From Bacillota bacterium (lineage in GTDB: Bacteria > Bacillota > Clostridia > TANB77 > CAG-465), in the NCBI GenBank assembly GCA_023410645.1, contig JAEYPQ010000019.1, positions 1 through 60,755 on the forward strand: a DNA stretch of 60,755 bases, written 5' to 3'. Below, one piece after another: positions 17,687 through 25,901 of this stretch. A program made the position numbers and the translations under genes. The notes beneath the pieces were generated by a model. The model was given only the letters and a program-made list of their open reading frames with translations, did not search any database and was not told the origin of the DNA. Positions within the stretch are counted from its first letter, which is position 1. Each line of letters opens with the position of its first letter.

Positions 17687-19294
17687 ATGGAAAATATAAA
17701 AGTAAAAATTTCGGAGAACAAACTTTTATTTATTATAATAGTTATAACTTTTTTTCTTATAATGTTCCTTTGCAAATATCAAATGTTTGCACAAGATGAG
17801 TATAACTATAGTAATGTTGATAGAAGTAATGAAAGAGTAGATTCAGTTAGTGATATAATAGAAACACAAATTAATATGTACAAAGAATGGACAGGAAGAA
17901 TTCCAGTATCTGGCTTAATACAATTATTCTTATATATTGGTACTCCTGTATATAATGTAGTAAATTCACTTGTATTTATTGTAGCTTTAATTTTTATTTG
18001 TAAAGTTTTAAATAATAAAGTTTCTATTTTACAAATATCTGGGGTATTATTTTTAATTGTTTTTGCAATAGGTTCATTTTGGGAAAAATTTATATGGATT
18101 TCAGGTAGTCTAAACTATCTATGGCCTGTTACTGCAATACTTATAGTAATGTATTATATATATAATATTATAATTAATAATAAGAGTTTAAAATCATTAG
18201 AAAAAGCATTTTTATATTTTATGAGTTTCTTTGCAGGGTGGTCACAAGAAAATGCAGCTTTCGTACTTGGTTCATTTTTTATGATTATAATAGTTTTAAA
18301 TATAAAAAAGATACTTAAAAGAGATAATAAAATTAGTAGTACAGTAATAATTTCTACTTTATTATTTGGAGTAGGAGCTATATTGCTTATATTTGCACCA
18401 GGAAATTTCTCTAGACTAGGAGATTCTGATACTTCTGTAACATTTGAACATATTTTAAACAATTTTAGTCAAATAAAGTATTTAATAATAATTTATATTT
18501 TAACTACAGTATTAGCACTTATATCCACTAAATCAAGGGATAAAATATTACATCAAATATTATATTTTATGATACCATGTGGAATTGCATTAGTTCCTAT
18601 GCTTATAATACACGAATTTCCACAAAGAGCTATGTTAGCATATGAGATTTGTTTCATGATATGTATTTCTAATAATATTATGATTTTAGAAAACAAATTT
18701 AATAAGAATAAAAAAAGCATGATGATAATTACTTATATTGTATCAATATCTGCGATTTCAATTTTAACATATAAAACTTGGTTTGCTTTTAAATATGTTG
18801 AACCATACAAGGAAGAAATAGATGAACAAATAAATTATGCTAGATTAACAAATAATAAGGATGTAGTTTTAACAAAATTTGAAAGATATGATCAAGCAGA
18901 AAAATTAGGTATATATATGGATCCATTTCCAAAAACTTTGGACATAAGTATCATAAATACATATATAGCAAGATATTATGGATTTAACTCTATAACTGCT
19001 TTAGATAAAGATACTTCGATGATTGAAATTATTTTAGACAATGAAGAGAAAATAGAAAATTATAATCTTATTAATAAAGATACAAATCAATTTGTATCAG
19101 GTAGGATTTTAAATACAGTATTACAAATGCCTAATTTAACTGTAAAAGATAGAGTAATATTTATAATACCTACTTCAATGATTGATAAAGTTTTTGTAGA
19201 TTTCCCAGATGTGATAAAAAATAAAGTTAAAAAAGTTATTATTAAAGATATATATAAAACTGTTGAAGTTGATAGTAGGATGTTTGTTAAATAA
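17687..19294 (+). CDS. DUF6056-like polytopic membrane protein, possible GT-C type glycosyltransferase
   Basis: The 535-residue protein has about nine or ten hydrophobic segments. After the first, QDEYNYSNVD carries the acidic pair expected of GT-C-like enzymes. EWTGRIPVSGLIQLFL and FIWISGSLNYLWP resemble the DUF6056 family. The C-terminal 150 residues are soluble and probably extracellular. GGAGGT precedes the ATG at 17687, so the in-frame TTG at 17675 is not used. With GtrA and GtrB homologues in the same locus it could transfer a lipid-linked sugar on the outer face. The substrate is unknown. Confidence 0.68.
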   Translation: MENIKVKISENKLLFIIIVITFFLIMFLCKYQMFAQDEYNYSNVDRSNERVDSVSDIIETQINMYKEWTGRIPVSGLIQLFLYIGTPVYNVVNSLVFIVALIFICKVLNNKVSILQISGVLFLIVFAIGSFWEKFIWISGSLNYLWPVTAILIVMYYIYNIIINNKSLKSLEKAFLYFMSFFAGWSQENAAFVLGSFFMIIIVLNIKKILKRDNKISSTVIISTLLFGVGAILLIFAPGNFSRLGDSDTSVTFEHILNNFSQIKYLIIIYILTTVLALISTKSRDKILHQILYFMIPCGIALVPMLIIHEFPQRAMLAYEICFMICISNNIMILENKFNKNKKSMMIITYIVSISAISILTYKTWFAFKYVEPYKEEIDEQINYARLTNNKDVVLTKFERYDQAEKLGIYMDPFPKTLDISIINTYIARYYGFNSITALDKDTSMIEIILDNEEKIENYNLINKDTNQFVSGRILNTVLQMPNLTVKDRVIFIIPTSMIDKVFVDFPDVIKNKVKKVIIKDIYKTVEVDSRMFVK

Positions 19295-19296
19295 TT

Positions 19297-19345
19297 ATGA
19301 ATGGCAGATAAATTATAGTTTATCTGTCATTCATATTATTTTGCT
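19297..19345 (+). terminator. Terminator after the DUF6056-like gene
   Basis: A 16-pair stem with one G-U (19297-19312 with 19319-19334) is followed by a moderately T-rich stretch. It closes the first transcription unit of the glycan locus. Confidence 0.75.
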
Positions 19346-19375
19346 TTTATACTTAATAAAAAATGTAATTTTGTA

Positions 19376-19411
19376 TTGATTTTTTAATATTTCTGTTATA
19401 AAATGTATAAT
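19376..19411 (+). promoter_or_regulatory. Possible promoter of the gtrB-like gene
   Basis: TATAAT at 19406-19411 has a weak TTTAAT 17 bases upstream. An overlapping TTGATT (19376) to TATAAA (19397) pair has only 15 bases between the boxes. One of the two probably serves the second transcription unit. Confidence 0.4.
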
Positions 19412-19473
19412 AATGTGGGATATTTTTATATCTTACATAGTATTTGTAAAATATAAAAGTTAAATAGAAAGGA

Positions 19474-19517
19474 ATATAATATTAATAATAATATTTTAAA
19501 TTTATTTAATATTATAT
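19474..19517 (+). promoter_or_regulatory. Hairpin between a ribosome site and the start of the gtrB-like gene
   Basis: AAAGGA (19468-19473) is followed by a perfect 12-base stem (19474-19485 with 19506-19517) and then 12 bases to the ATG at 19530. No ribosome site lies directly before this ATG. Folding would bring AAAGGA to a workable distance, which suggests a structure-dependent start. Confidence 0.35.
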
Positions 19518-19529
19518 ATTGGTTTTTTT

Positions 19530-20483
19530 ATGGGAAAAATATCAGTTGTTGTGCCATGTTATAATGAAGAGGAATCATTACCATATTTTTATGATGAAAT
19601 TTGTAAAGTGGCAGAAAAATTAAATAATCTTGATTTTGAATTCTTATTTATAAATGATGGTTCAAAAGATAAAACTTTAGATGTATTAAGAGAATTAAAT
19701 GTAAAAGATGAAAGAGTAAGATATGCATCATTTTCTAGAAACTTTGGAAAAGAATCAGCAATATATGCTGGTCTTAAATTAAGTACAGGAGATTATGTTA
19801 CTACTTTAGATGCTGATTTACAAGATCCTCCTAAGCTTATAATTGAAATGTATGATATTATATCAAATAAGGATAATGATTATGATTGTGTTGCAACTAA
19901 AAGATCAACTAGAACTGGTGAACCACCAATAAGATCAATGTTTGCAAAATTATTTTATAAGATTATAAATAAGATTTCAAATACAAATATTGTTGATGGT
20001 GCTAGAGATTTTAGACTTATGACACGACAGATGGTAGATGCTATATTATCAATGTGTGAATATAATAGATTCTCTAAAGGAATATTTAGTTGGGTTGGAT
20101 TTAATACAAAGTGGATTGAATATAAGAATATTGAAAGAGTTGCAGGAAAAACAAAATGGTCATTTTGGAAATTATTTTTATATTCTATTGATGGAATAAT
20201 TGCCTTTTCGACCGCACCACTTGTAATATCAACTATTATTGGATGTTTATTTTGTATAATAGCTATAATTATGGTAATATTTATAGTGATTAGTACTTTA
20301 ATATATGGTAACTCTGTTGGAGGATGGCCTTCACTTACTTGTATAATTTTATTTGTGGGTGGTATTCAGTTATTTTGCACAGGAATTATTGGTCAGTATA
20401 TTTCTAAAACTTATTTGGAGGTTAAGAAAAGACCTATATATATTTTAAAGGAAACTGAAAACGAAAATAAGTTAAAGATATAA
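19530..20483 (+). CDS. GtrB/DPM1-like polyprenyl-phosphate glycosyltransferase
   Basis: This enzyme probably moves a sugar from a nucleotide donor to undecaprenyl phosphate. It has 317 residues: a GT2 domain with VVVPCYNEEESLP, FINDGSKDKT, the TLDADLQDPP block (D94/D96), FSRNFGKESA and DFRLMTRQ, then two C-terminal hydrophobic segments (about 225-255 and 262-292). These match GtrB/ArnC-type enzymes. It pairs functionally with the GtrA-like flippase at 13459. The ATG has no adjacent ribosome site; see the hairpin entry. Confidence 0.88.
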   Translation: MGKISVVVPCYNEEESLPYFYDEICKVAEKLNNLDFEFLFINDGSKDKTLDVLRELNVKDERVRYASFSRNFGKESAIYAGLKLSTGDYVTTLDADLQDPPKLIIEMYDIISNKDNDYDCVATKRSTRTGEPPIRSMFAKLFYKIINKISNTNIVDGARDFRLMTRQMVDAILSMCEYNRFSKGIFSWVGFNTKWIEYKNIERVAGKTKWSFWKLFLYSIDGIIAFSTAPLVISTIIGCLFCIIAIIMVIFIVISTLIYGNSVGGWPSLTCIILFVGGIQLFCTGIIGQYISKTYLEVKKRPIYILKETENENKLKI

Positions 20484-20513
20484 ATAAAAATTACTCTTAT
20501 AGAAGGTGAAAAA

Positions 20514-21410
20514 ATGAAAACAGCAATTATTATATTAAATTATAATGATTATGATAATACATCAAAATATACAAATATAGTAAAGAATTATAATTCATTA
20601 GATAAAATTATAATCGTAGACAATAATTCGAATGATGGTATGAAAGAAAATTTAAAGCAACTTGAGTCTGATAAAATTGATGTTATATTCTCTGATAGAA
20701 ACGGTGGCTATGCATACGGTAATAACTTTGGACTTAAATATTTAGAAAGTAAATATAATAAAGAGAATTTTAAATATGTTATAATTTCTAACCCTGATGT
20801 AAGTGTTGAAGAAGAAGCAATAAATGCATGTATTGGTGAATTAGAGAACAATCCTAATACTGTAATTGTTGCGCCGAGAATGTATTTTATAAATGGTCCT
20901 GCAAGAAGAAGTTCATGGAAGCATAGAACATTTTGGGTTGATGTTGCAAATTCAACACGAATAACTGAGGCTTTATTACTTCCATTGTTAAAAAAAGGTG
21001 AATATACTAAACAGGATTTTGCAAAAGAAAAGATTAATGTTGATACAATTGCTGGTTCATTTTTTGTTGCAGATATATCAAAATTCAAGGAAATAGGATA
21101 CTTTGATGAAAATACATTCTTGTTTTATGAAGAAGATATAATAGCAAGGAAATTGGAGAAAAATAATTATAATATAACTAGTTTAAATAATATTAAATTT
21201 ATTCATTATGATAGTCAGACAATTGGTAAGGTTATTAGTGCAAAAAGAAAAATTGATATACTTTTTGAAAGTAAAAAATATTATCATAAAAAATATAATA
21301 ATGTTGGTAACTTTGGAATTATATTTTTAGACATATTAAAAAATGTACGCAAAATTGAGATTATATTTGAGATTCCTATTAGAAAATTATATAATAATTT
21401 GAGAAAGTAA
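20514..21410 (+). CDS. GT2 family glycosyltransferase
   Basis: This 298-residue protein begins IIILNYNDYDNT and has IIVDNNSNDG, the RNGGYAYGNNFGLKY block and IISNPDVS in the metal-binding position. FLFYEEDIIARKL is the usual acidic acceptor-side motif. This pattern fits WbbL-like rhamnosyltransferases. It follows the gtrB-like gene by 30 bases, with an AGAAGGTG ribosome site. The acceptor sugar is unknown. Confidence 0.83.
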   Translation: MKTAIIILNYNDYDNTSKYTNIVKNYNSLDKIIIVDNNSNDGMKENLKQLESDKIDVIFSDRNGGYAYGNNFGLKYLESKYNKENFKYVIISNPDVSVEEEAINACIGELENNPNTVIVAPRMYFINGPARRSSWKHRTFWVDVANSTRITEALLLPLLKKGEYTKQDFAKEKINVDTIAGSFFVADISKFKEIGYFDENTFLFYEEDIIARKLEKNNYNITSLNNIKFIHYDSQTIGKVISAKRKIDILFESKKYYHKKYNNVGNFGIIFLDILKNVRKIEIIFEIPIRKLYNNLRK

Positions 21411-21448
21411 ATTAAATCTTATTAATAAAAATATTTGGAGGTATTTAT

Positions 21449-22453
21449 ATGGCAATTTTGGTTACTGGTGGAGCTGGATATATTGGCTCTCATACATGTG
21501 TGGAGTTATTAAATAATGAAAAAGATGTAATAGTAGTGGATAATTTTTCCAATAGCAAGAAATCTACATTAGAAAATATAAAAAAAATAACTGGAAAAGA
21601 ATTTAAATTCTATGAAATTGATTTATTAAATAGAGCAGATCTTGAAAAGATATTTGAAGAAAATAGTATTGAAGCAGTTATTCATTTTGCTGGATTCAAA
21701 GCTGTTGGAGAATCTGTAAAAATACCTATTGAGTACTACATTAATAATGTGTCAGGTTCACTAATATTATTAGATACAATGAAAAAGTTTTCTGTTAAAA
21801 ACTTTGTATTTAGTTCTTCTGCAACAGTATATGGTGATCCAGGTAAAATACCATATACTGAAGAGATGGAGTTTGGTGTTACCTCTAGTCCATATGGTAC
21901 AACTAAGTTGTTTATAGAAAGAATATTACAAGATATTTATAACTCAGATAATACTTGGAATATATGTATACTTAGATATTTTAATCCAGTTGGTGCTCAT
22001 GAGAGTGGTTTAATTGGAGAGGATCCTCAAGGGATACCAAATAATCTTATGCCATATATTACTAGAGTAGCAAAAGGAAAATTACAAGAATTATCTATAT
22101 TTGGAAATGACTATAACACACCTGATGGTACATGTATAAGAGATTATATACATGTAGTTGATCTTGCAATAGGACATTTAAAAGCGTTAGAAAAAATAGA
22201 AAGGGGTAGTAGCGGTATATATATATATAATTTGGGAAATGGTAAAGGTGTTAGTGTATTAGAACTAGTTCAAACCTTTATTAAAGTAAATAATATAAAT
22301 GTACCTTACAAGTTTGCACAAAGAAGACCAGGTGATTTAGCTGAATATTATTCTGACACTACAAAAGCAAAAAATGAGTTAGGTTTTATTCCTGCTAAGA
22401 CTGTAGAAGACATGTGTAGGGATAGTTGGAATTTCGAAAAAAATAATAACTAA
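21449..22453 (+). CDS. galE: UDP-glucose 4-epimerase
   Basis: GalE interconverts UDP-glucose and UDP-galactose with bound NAD. The glycine motif VTGGAGYIGSH is at residues 5-15. Catalytic residues are Ser123/124 and the Tyr149-x3-Lys153 pair in SPYGTTK. VYGDPGKIPYTE and the PVGAHESGLIGEDP block are typical. The 334-residue length is standard. GGAGGT lies before the ATG. It would provide UDP-galactose for the glycan locus and possibly for the glycolipid enzyme at 23642. Confidence 0.95.
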   Translation: MAILVTGGAGYIGSHTCVELLNNEKDVIVVDNFSNSKKSTLENIKKITGKEFKFYEIDLLNRADLEKIFEENSIEAVIHFAGFKAVGESVKIPIEYYINNVSGSLILLDTMKKFSVKNFVFSSSATVYGDPGKIPYTEEMEFGVTSSPYGTTKLFIERILQDIYNSDNTWNICILRYFNPVGAHESGLIGEDPQGIPNNLMPYITRVAKGKLQELSIFGNDYNTPDGTCIRDYIHVVDLAIGHLKALEKIERGSSGIYIYNLGNGKGVSVLELVQTFIKVNNINVPYKFAQRRPGDLAEYYSDTTKAKNELGFIPAKTVEDMCRDSWNFEKNNN

Positions 22454-22460
22454 TAATCAT

Positions 22461-22513
22461 AGGAAATAACATTATAAGATAATATAAATGTTATTTCCTT
22501 GTTTTACATTTTT
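22461..22513 (+). terminator. Terminator after galE
   Basis: A perfect 13-base stem (22461-22473 with 22487-22499) is followed by a T-rich run, which also supplies the -35 region of the next promoter. Confidence 0.8.
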
Positions 22514-22527
22514 TAATATGATATAAT
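22499..22527 (+). promoter_or_regulatory. Promoter of the polysaccharide deacetylase gene
   Basis: TTGTTT (22499-22504), 17 bases, TATAAT (22522-22527) with an extended TGA. It leaves a leader of roughly 80 bases. Confidence 0.65.
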
Positions 22528-22613
22528 TTAATAAAATCTAAGGACTACTAATATAAATTTCAACTCGAAATTTTGTGCAACATTACATTATAATATTTTA
22601 GGAGATGAAAATT

Positions 22614-23492
22614 ATGAAAAATATAATTGATTTTAAATTTTTAATTTTTATATTTATATCAATTTTATTAATTCTTATATTAAATTTATTATTTTATAAT
22701 TATTCATATGAATCTAATAATGAATTAAGTAATAATTTAATAAAAAATAATATTACGGAAGAGTTAGAAAATGAAAAACTAACTTTAATTGAGCACAATA
22801 TTCCATCCAAAATAGAATCATCAGTACCTATATTTATGTATCATTTTATTTCTGATGAAGTTGGAAATAATCCCTATCCAGAAAATGTTGTAAGACCAAG
22901 TGATTTAGAAGCACAACTTAAATATATAAAAGAAAATAACTATGATACCATATATATAACTGAGTTACCATATCTGGAAAAATACAGTAAACCTGTGGCA
23001 CTTACTTTTGATGATGGATTTGCTGATTTCTATTATAATGCATATCCATTACTAAAAAAATATAATTTGAAGGCATCATTATTTGTGGTAAAAGAATTTA
23101 CTGGCAAACCAGGTTACTGTAATCTAGAACAACTTAATGAGATGAGTGAAAGTGGAATAATAGCAATTGAGTCTCATACAATTAATCATTATAGACTTGC
23201 AACTTTATCTGTTAGTGATGTAGAATATGAAATTAGAGAGCAAAAGGAAAATTTGTACAATTCTTTAAACATAAATTCTGAAGTACTTTGTTATCCATAT
23301 GGATCATATGATAGAAGAGTTATTGATGAAACCAAAAAGTATTATACATTTGGACTTGCAATGGATGGTGGAGTGTATTACTCTAGCAAACATAATTATT
23401 ATGAAATACCTAGAATTTATGCAAATAGAAGTATGAAACTAAATGAATTTATTTCTTATTGCAAAAAATCTAATGTAATAGTAGAATATTAA
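22614..23492 (+). CDS. Membrane-anchored polysaccharide deacetylase
   Basis: This NodB-fold, metal-dependent enzyme removes N- or O-acetyl groups from cell-envelope glycans outside the membrane. Residues 8-27 form a single N-terminal hydrophobic anchor, followed by a polar linker. The catalytic motifs are TFDDGF (131-136), SHTINH (187-192) and CYPYGSYD. An ATG at 22605 is in frame but touches the GGAG ribosome site, so the ATG at 22614 is chosen, giving 292 residues. It is a single-gene unit. Peptidoglycan or the exported polymer are possible substrates. Confidence 0.88.
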   Translation: MKNIIDFKFLIFIFISILLILILNLLFYNYSYESNNELSNNLIKNNITEELENEKLTLIEHNIPSKIESSVPIFMYHFISDEVGNNPYPENVVRPSDLEAQLKYIKENNYDTIYITELPYLEKYSKPVALTFDDGFADFYYNAYPLLKKYNLKASLFVVKEFTGKPGYCNLEQLNEMSESGIIAIESHTINHYRLATLSVSDVEYEIREQKENLYNSLNINSEVLCYPYGSYDRRVIDETKKYYTFGLAMDGGVYYSSKHNYYEIPRIYANRSMKLNEFISYCKKSNVIVEY

Positions 23493-23556
23493 AGTATAGA
23501 AAGTAAAAAACAGTTTATCAGAATATAAATACTTTTTAGTAATAATATGTAATATA

Positions 23557-23590
23557 AATAACATTATTGTAATGTAATGTTATTTTCTTG
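23557..23590 (+). terminator. Terminator after the polysaccharide deacetylase gene
   Basis: AATAACATTA (23557-23566) pairs with TAATGTTATT (23575-23584), followed by TTCTTG. Confidence 0.65.
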
Positions 23591-23616
23591 TGTTATAATT
23601 CGTTATATGTTATAAT
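23588..23616 (+). promoter_or_regulatory. Promoter of the CpoA-like glycosyltransferase gene
   Basis: TTGTGT (23588-23593), 17 bases, TATAAT (23611-23616) preceded by TGT. It overlaps the upstream in-frame ATG at 23588, excluding that as the start. Confidence 0.7.
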
Positions 23617-23641
23617 GGAAGAAAGCAAAGGAGTTTTTATT

Positions 23642-24709
23642 ATGTCTAGAACAATAAACATGTTATCAGAAGCAGATACTGTTAAGGGTCAAGGAGTGCT
23701 ATCAGCCTATGAGGAACTAGTAAGCCTTGTAAAGAATAATTTAAATGATACTTATGAACTTAAAGTAAATGAAGTAAAGTTTGCAGATATTATGCATTAT
23801 CATACTATAAATTTAAAATATTATTTAACTTTACCTTTTACAAAGATTAAATCTACTACAGTCGGTTATGTTCATTTTTTACCTGAAACTTTAGAAAATA
23901 GTATAAAACTTCCTAAATTTGCAAAAAAAGTATTTTATAAATATGTTATTGAGTTTTATAAAAGTATGGATTTTTTAGTTACTGTAAATCCTTATTTTAT
24001 TGATAGATTAGTTAGTTATGGAATAGATAGAGAAAAAATAACATATATACCTAATTATGTATCTAGTAAGAGATTTTATAAAATAAGTAATAATAATATA
24101 CTTATGGAAAAGAAAAAATATGGAATAGATAATAATAAATTTGTTGTACTTTGTGTAGGTCAATTACAAAAAAGAAAAGGTGTAGTAGATTTTATTGAAG
24201 TAGCAAAGAGAATGCCTGATGTCCAATTTTTATGGGCTGGGGGATTTTCTTTCAAAAAAATATCTGATGGTTATGATGAAATAAAAAAACTTATTGAAAA
24301 TCCTCCAAGTAACTTGAAGTTTTTAGGCATTGTTCCTAGAGAAGAAATGAATAATCTATACAATATTTCTAATGTTATGTTTTTACCATCTTATGAAGAA
24401 TTATTTCCTATGACAATTCTTGAGTCTGCTAATTGTAAAATACCAATATTATTAAGAGATATAGAATTATATGAAGGAATACTTGATGGATATTATTTAA
24501 AAGGGAAAAACAATGATGAGTTTGTAAAGGAAATAAAAAAATTAATGTCTGACTCTAATTATTATAACAAGGCAGCTTTACTTGCGGATAAATGTAGTAA
24601 ATATTATAGTGAGGAAAACGTAACTAAAATGTGGAGATCATACTATAATAAAATATATAAAATAGGTCAAAAAAAGAATTGGAAAAAAGTTCTTGGATTA
24701 GAAAAATAA
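23642..24709 (+). CDS. CpoA/LafB-like diacylglycerol glycolipid glycosyltransferase (GT4)
   Basis: This 355-residue GT-B enzyme resembles streptococcal CpoA, which adds the second sugar to glucosyl-diacylglycerol in membrane glycolipids. The N-terminal MLSEADTVKGQGVLSAYEE, HYHTINLKYY and GYVHFLPETLE segments match that family as remembered. The C-terminal half has LCVGQLQKRKGVVDF and FLPSYEELFPMTILE, with the usual GT4 nucleotide-sugar glutamates. AAAGGAG precedes the ATG at 23642. No first-sugar synthase is nearby. The sugar donor is inferred. Confidence 0.78.
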   Translation: MSRTINMLSEADTVKGQGVLSAYEELVSLVKNNLNDTYELKVNEVKFADIMHYHTINLKYYLTLPFTKIKSTTVGYVHFLPETLENSIKLPKFAKKVFYKYVIEFYKSMDFLVTVNPYFIDRLVSYGIDREKITYIPNYVSSKRFYKISNNNILMEKKKYGIDNNKFVVLCVGQLQKRKGVVDFIEVAKRMPDVQFLWAGGFSFKKISDGYDEIKKLIENPPSNLKFLGIVPREEMNNLYNISNVMFLPSYEELFPMTILESANCKIPILLRDIELYEGILDGYYLKGKNNDEFVKEIKKLMSDSNYYNKAALLADKCSKYYSEENVTKMWRSYYNKIYKIGQKKNWKKVLGLEK

Positions 24710-24730
24710 CATTATACTAAGGTGATTTTA

Positions 24731-25468
24731 ATGAATAAAACTGTTTTAATAACTGGTGCTGCAAAAGGTATTGGCAAGCAAATCGCAATTGATTTTGCAC
24801 AAGAAGGATACAATGTATGTATAAACTATAATAAATCTGAAAAAGAAGCAAATGAACTTATGCAAGGATTAACTTCAAAAGGATATAATGTAATTTGCTA
24901 TAAATGTGATGTTTCAGATAGAGAAGAAGTAAATAAAATGATCAATCATATAATATCTATTTTTGGCTCAATTGATGTTTTAATAAATAATGCTGGCATT
25001 GCTCAGTATAAGCTATTTACTGATATAACGCAAAGTGATCTAGATAATATGATAAAAATTAGTCTTGTTGGAATGTTTAATGTTACACAAGAAGTACTAA
25101 CACAATATATGATTAATAAAAAAAGTGGCAAAATAATTAATATATCATCAATATGGGGACAAGTCGGAGCTTCATGTGAAGTACATTATTCAATGGTAAA
25201 AGCCGGAATAATAGGATTTACTAAAGCACTTGCAAAAGAGCTTTCACTTTCAAATATAACAGTAAATGCAGTTGCACCTGGTGTAATTGAAACTGATATG
25301 ATAAACAATTTTAATGAGAATGAATTGATAGAAATATGCAATGAGATACCATTAAATAGGATTGGTAAACCAGAAGACGTGTCAGGTTCAGTTTTATTTT
25401 TAGCATCAGATAAGGCTGATTATATAACAGGTCAAGTAATATCTCCAAATGGTGGAATGGTAGTATAA
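24731..25468 (+). CDS. FabG-like short-chain dehydrogenase/reductase
   Basis: This 245-residue classical SDR has the cofactor motif TGAAKGIG (8-15), NNAG (86-89) and the catalytic Ser140, Tyr153 and Lys157 (YSMVK). The C-terminal ITGQVISPNGGMV is typical of FabG-like 3-oxoacyl-ACP reductases. The ATG at 24731 follows AAGGTGAT, so the in-frame GTG inside that site is rejected. It is 21 bases after the glycolipid enzyme and probably co-transcribed. Whether it acts on acyl-ACP or a sugar or alcohol is not clear, as no other fatty-acid genes are near. Confidence 0.82.
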   Translation: MNKTVLITGAAKGIGKQIAIDFAQEGYNVCINYNKSEKEANELMQGLTSKGYNVICYKCDVSDREEVNKMINHIISIFGSIDVLINNAGIAQYKLFTDITQSDLDNMIKISLVGMFNVTQEVLTQYMINKKSGKIINISSIWGQVGASCEVHYSMVKAGIIGFTKALAKELSLSNITVNAVAPGVIETDMINNFNENELIEICNEIPLNRIGKPEDVSGSVLFLASDKADYITGQVISPNGGMVV

Positions 25469-25476
25469 AATTGGAA

Positions 25477-25508
25477 AAACCACGCGGTATACGCGTGGTT
25501 TATTTACT
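25477..25508. terminator. Bidirectional terminator between the SDR gene and the small coat-like gene
   Basis: AAACCACGCG (25477-25486) pairs perfectly with CGCGTGGTTT (25492-25501). It has T runs on both strands and ends two convergent genes. Confidence 0.88.
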
Positions 25509-25749
25509 GCTTTTTATCGTTTCTTGTGGAACTATCATATTCCCTTAATTTAATTCTGTATTCTAACATTTGAGTTAAATATCTATAATACATATATTGT
25601 TGTTCATAATACATTGTTGGGCTCACTACATTTTGCATTGAATCTACTGGTTGAGGAATATCTTGTTGTGGTGGAACAACACCTTGCATATGAGAAATAT
25701 TTTGCATATTAAAATTATATGGATCAAAAAATGGTTGATTTTTATCCAT
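25504..25749 (-). CDS. Small Pro/Gln/Tyr/Met-rich protein, possibly spore-coat associated
   Basis: The 81-residue protein has no recognised domain. The first 45 residues are low-complexity (Asn, Gln, Pro, Met). The centre is tyrosine-rich (YYEQQYMYYRYL) and the end is charged. AGGAGGTG lies just before the ATG, so it is a genuine gene. It sits downstream of ylbJ on the same strand. Small tyrosine-rich proteins are common in spore coats, which is the basis for the guess. Confidence 0.6.
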   Translation of the reverse strand: MDKNQPFFDPYNFNMQNISHMQGVVPPQQDIPQPVDSMQNVVSPTMYYEQQYMYYRYLTQMLEYRIKLREYDSSTRNDKKQ

Positions 25750-25872
25750 TTGTACACCTCCTAAAAAATATAAAAAAATTTAATAAAAATACATTAATTT
25801 GTATATTTTAGAAAAATAAATACAAAATATTAATGTAAACAAATAAAAAAGTTTACCCCCCTTCTTTGATAT

Positions 25873-25901
25873 AAGTAGTCTATTTTCCATTTAGACTACT
25901 T
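25873..25901 (-). terminator. Hairpin at the end of ylbJ
   Basis: AAGTAGTCTA (25873-25882) and TAGACTACTT (25892-25901) pair perfectly. The stem includes the ylbJ stop codon. The minus-strand U-tract is weak, so it could be a partial terminator or a processing hairpin ahead of the small coat-like gene. Confidence 0.45.
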
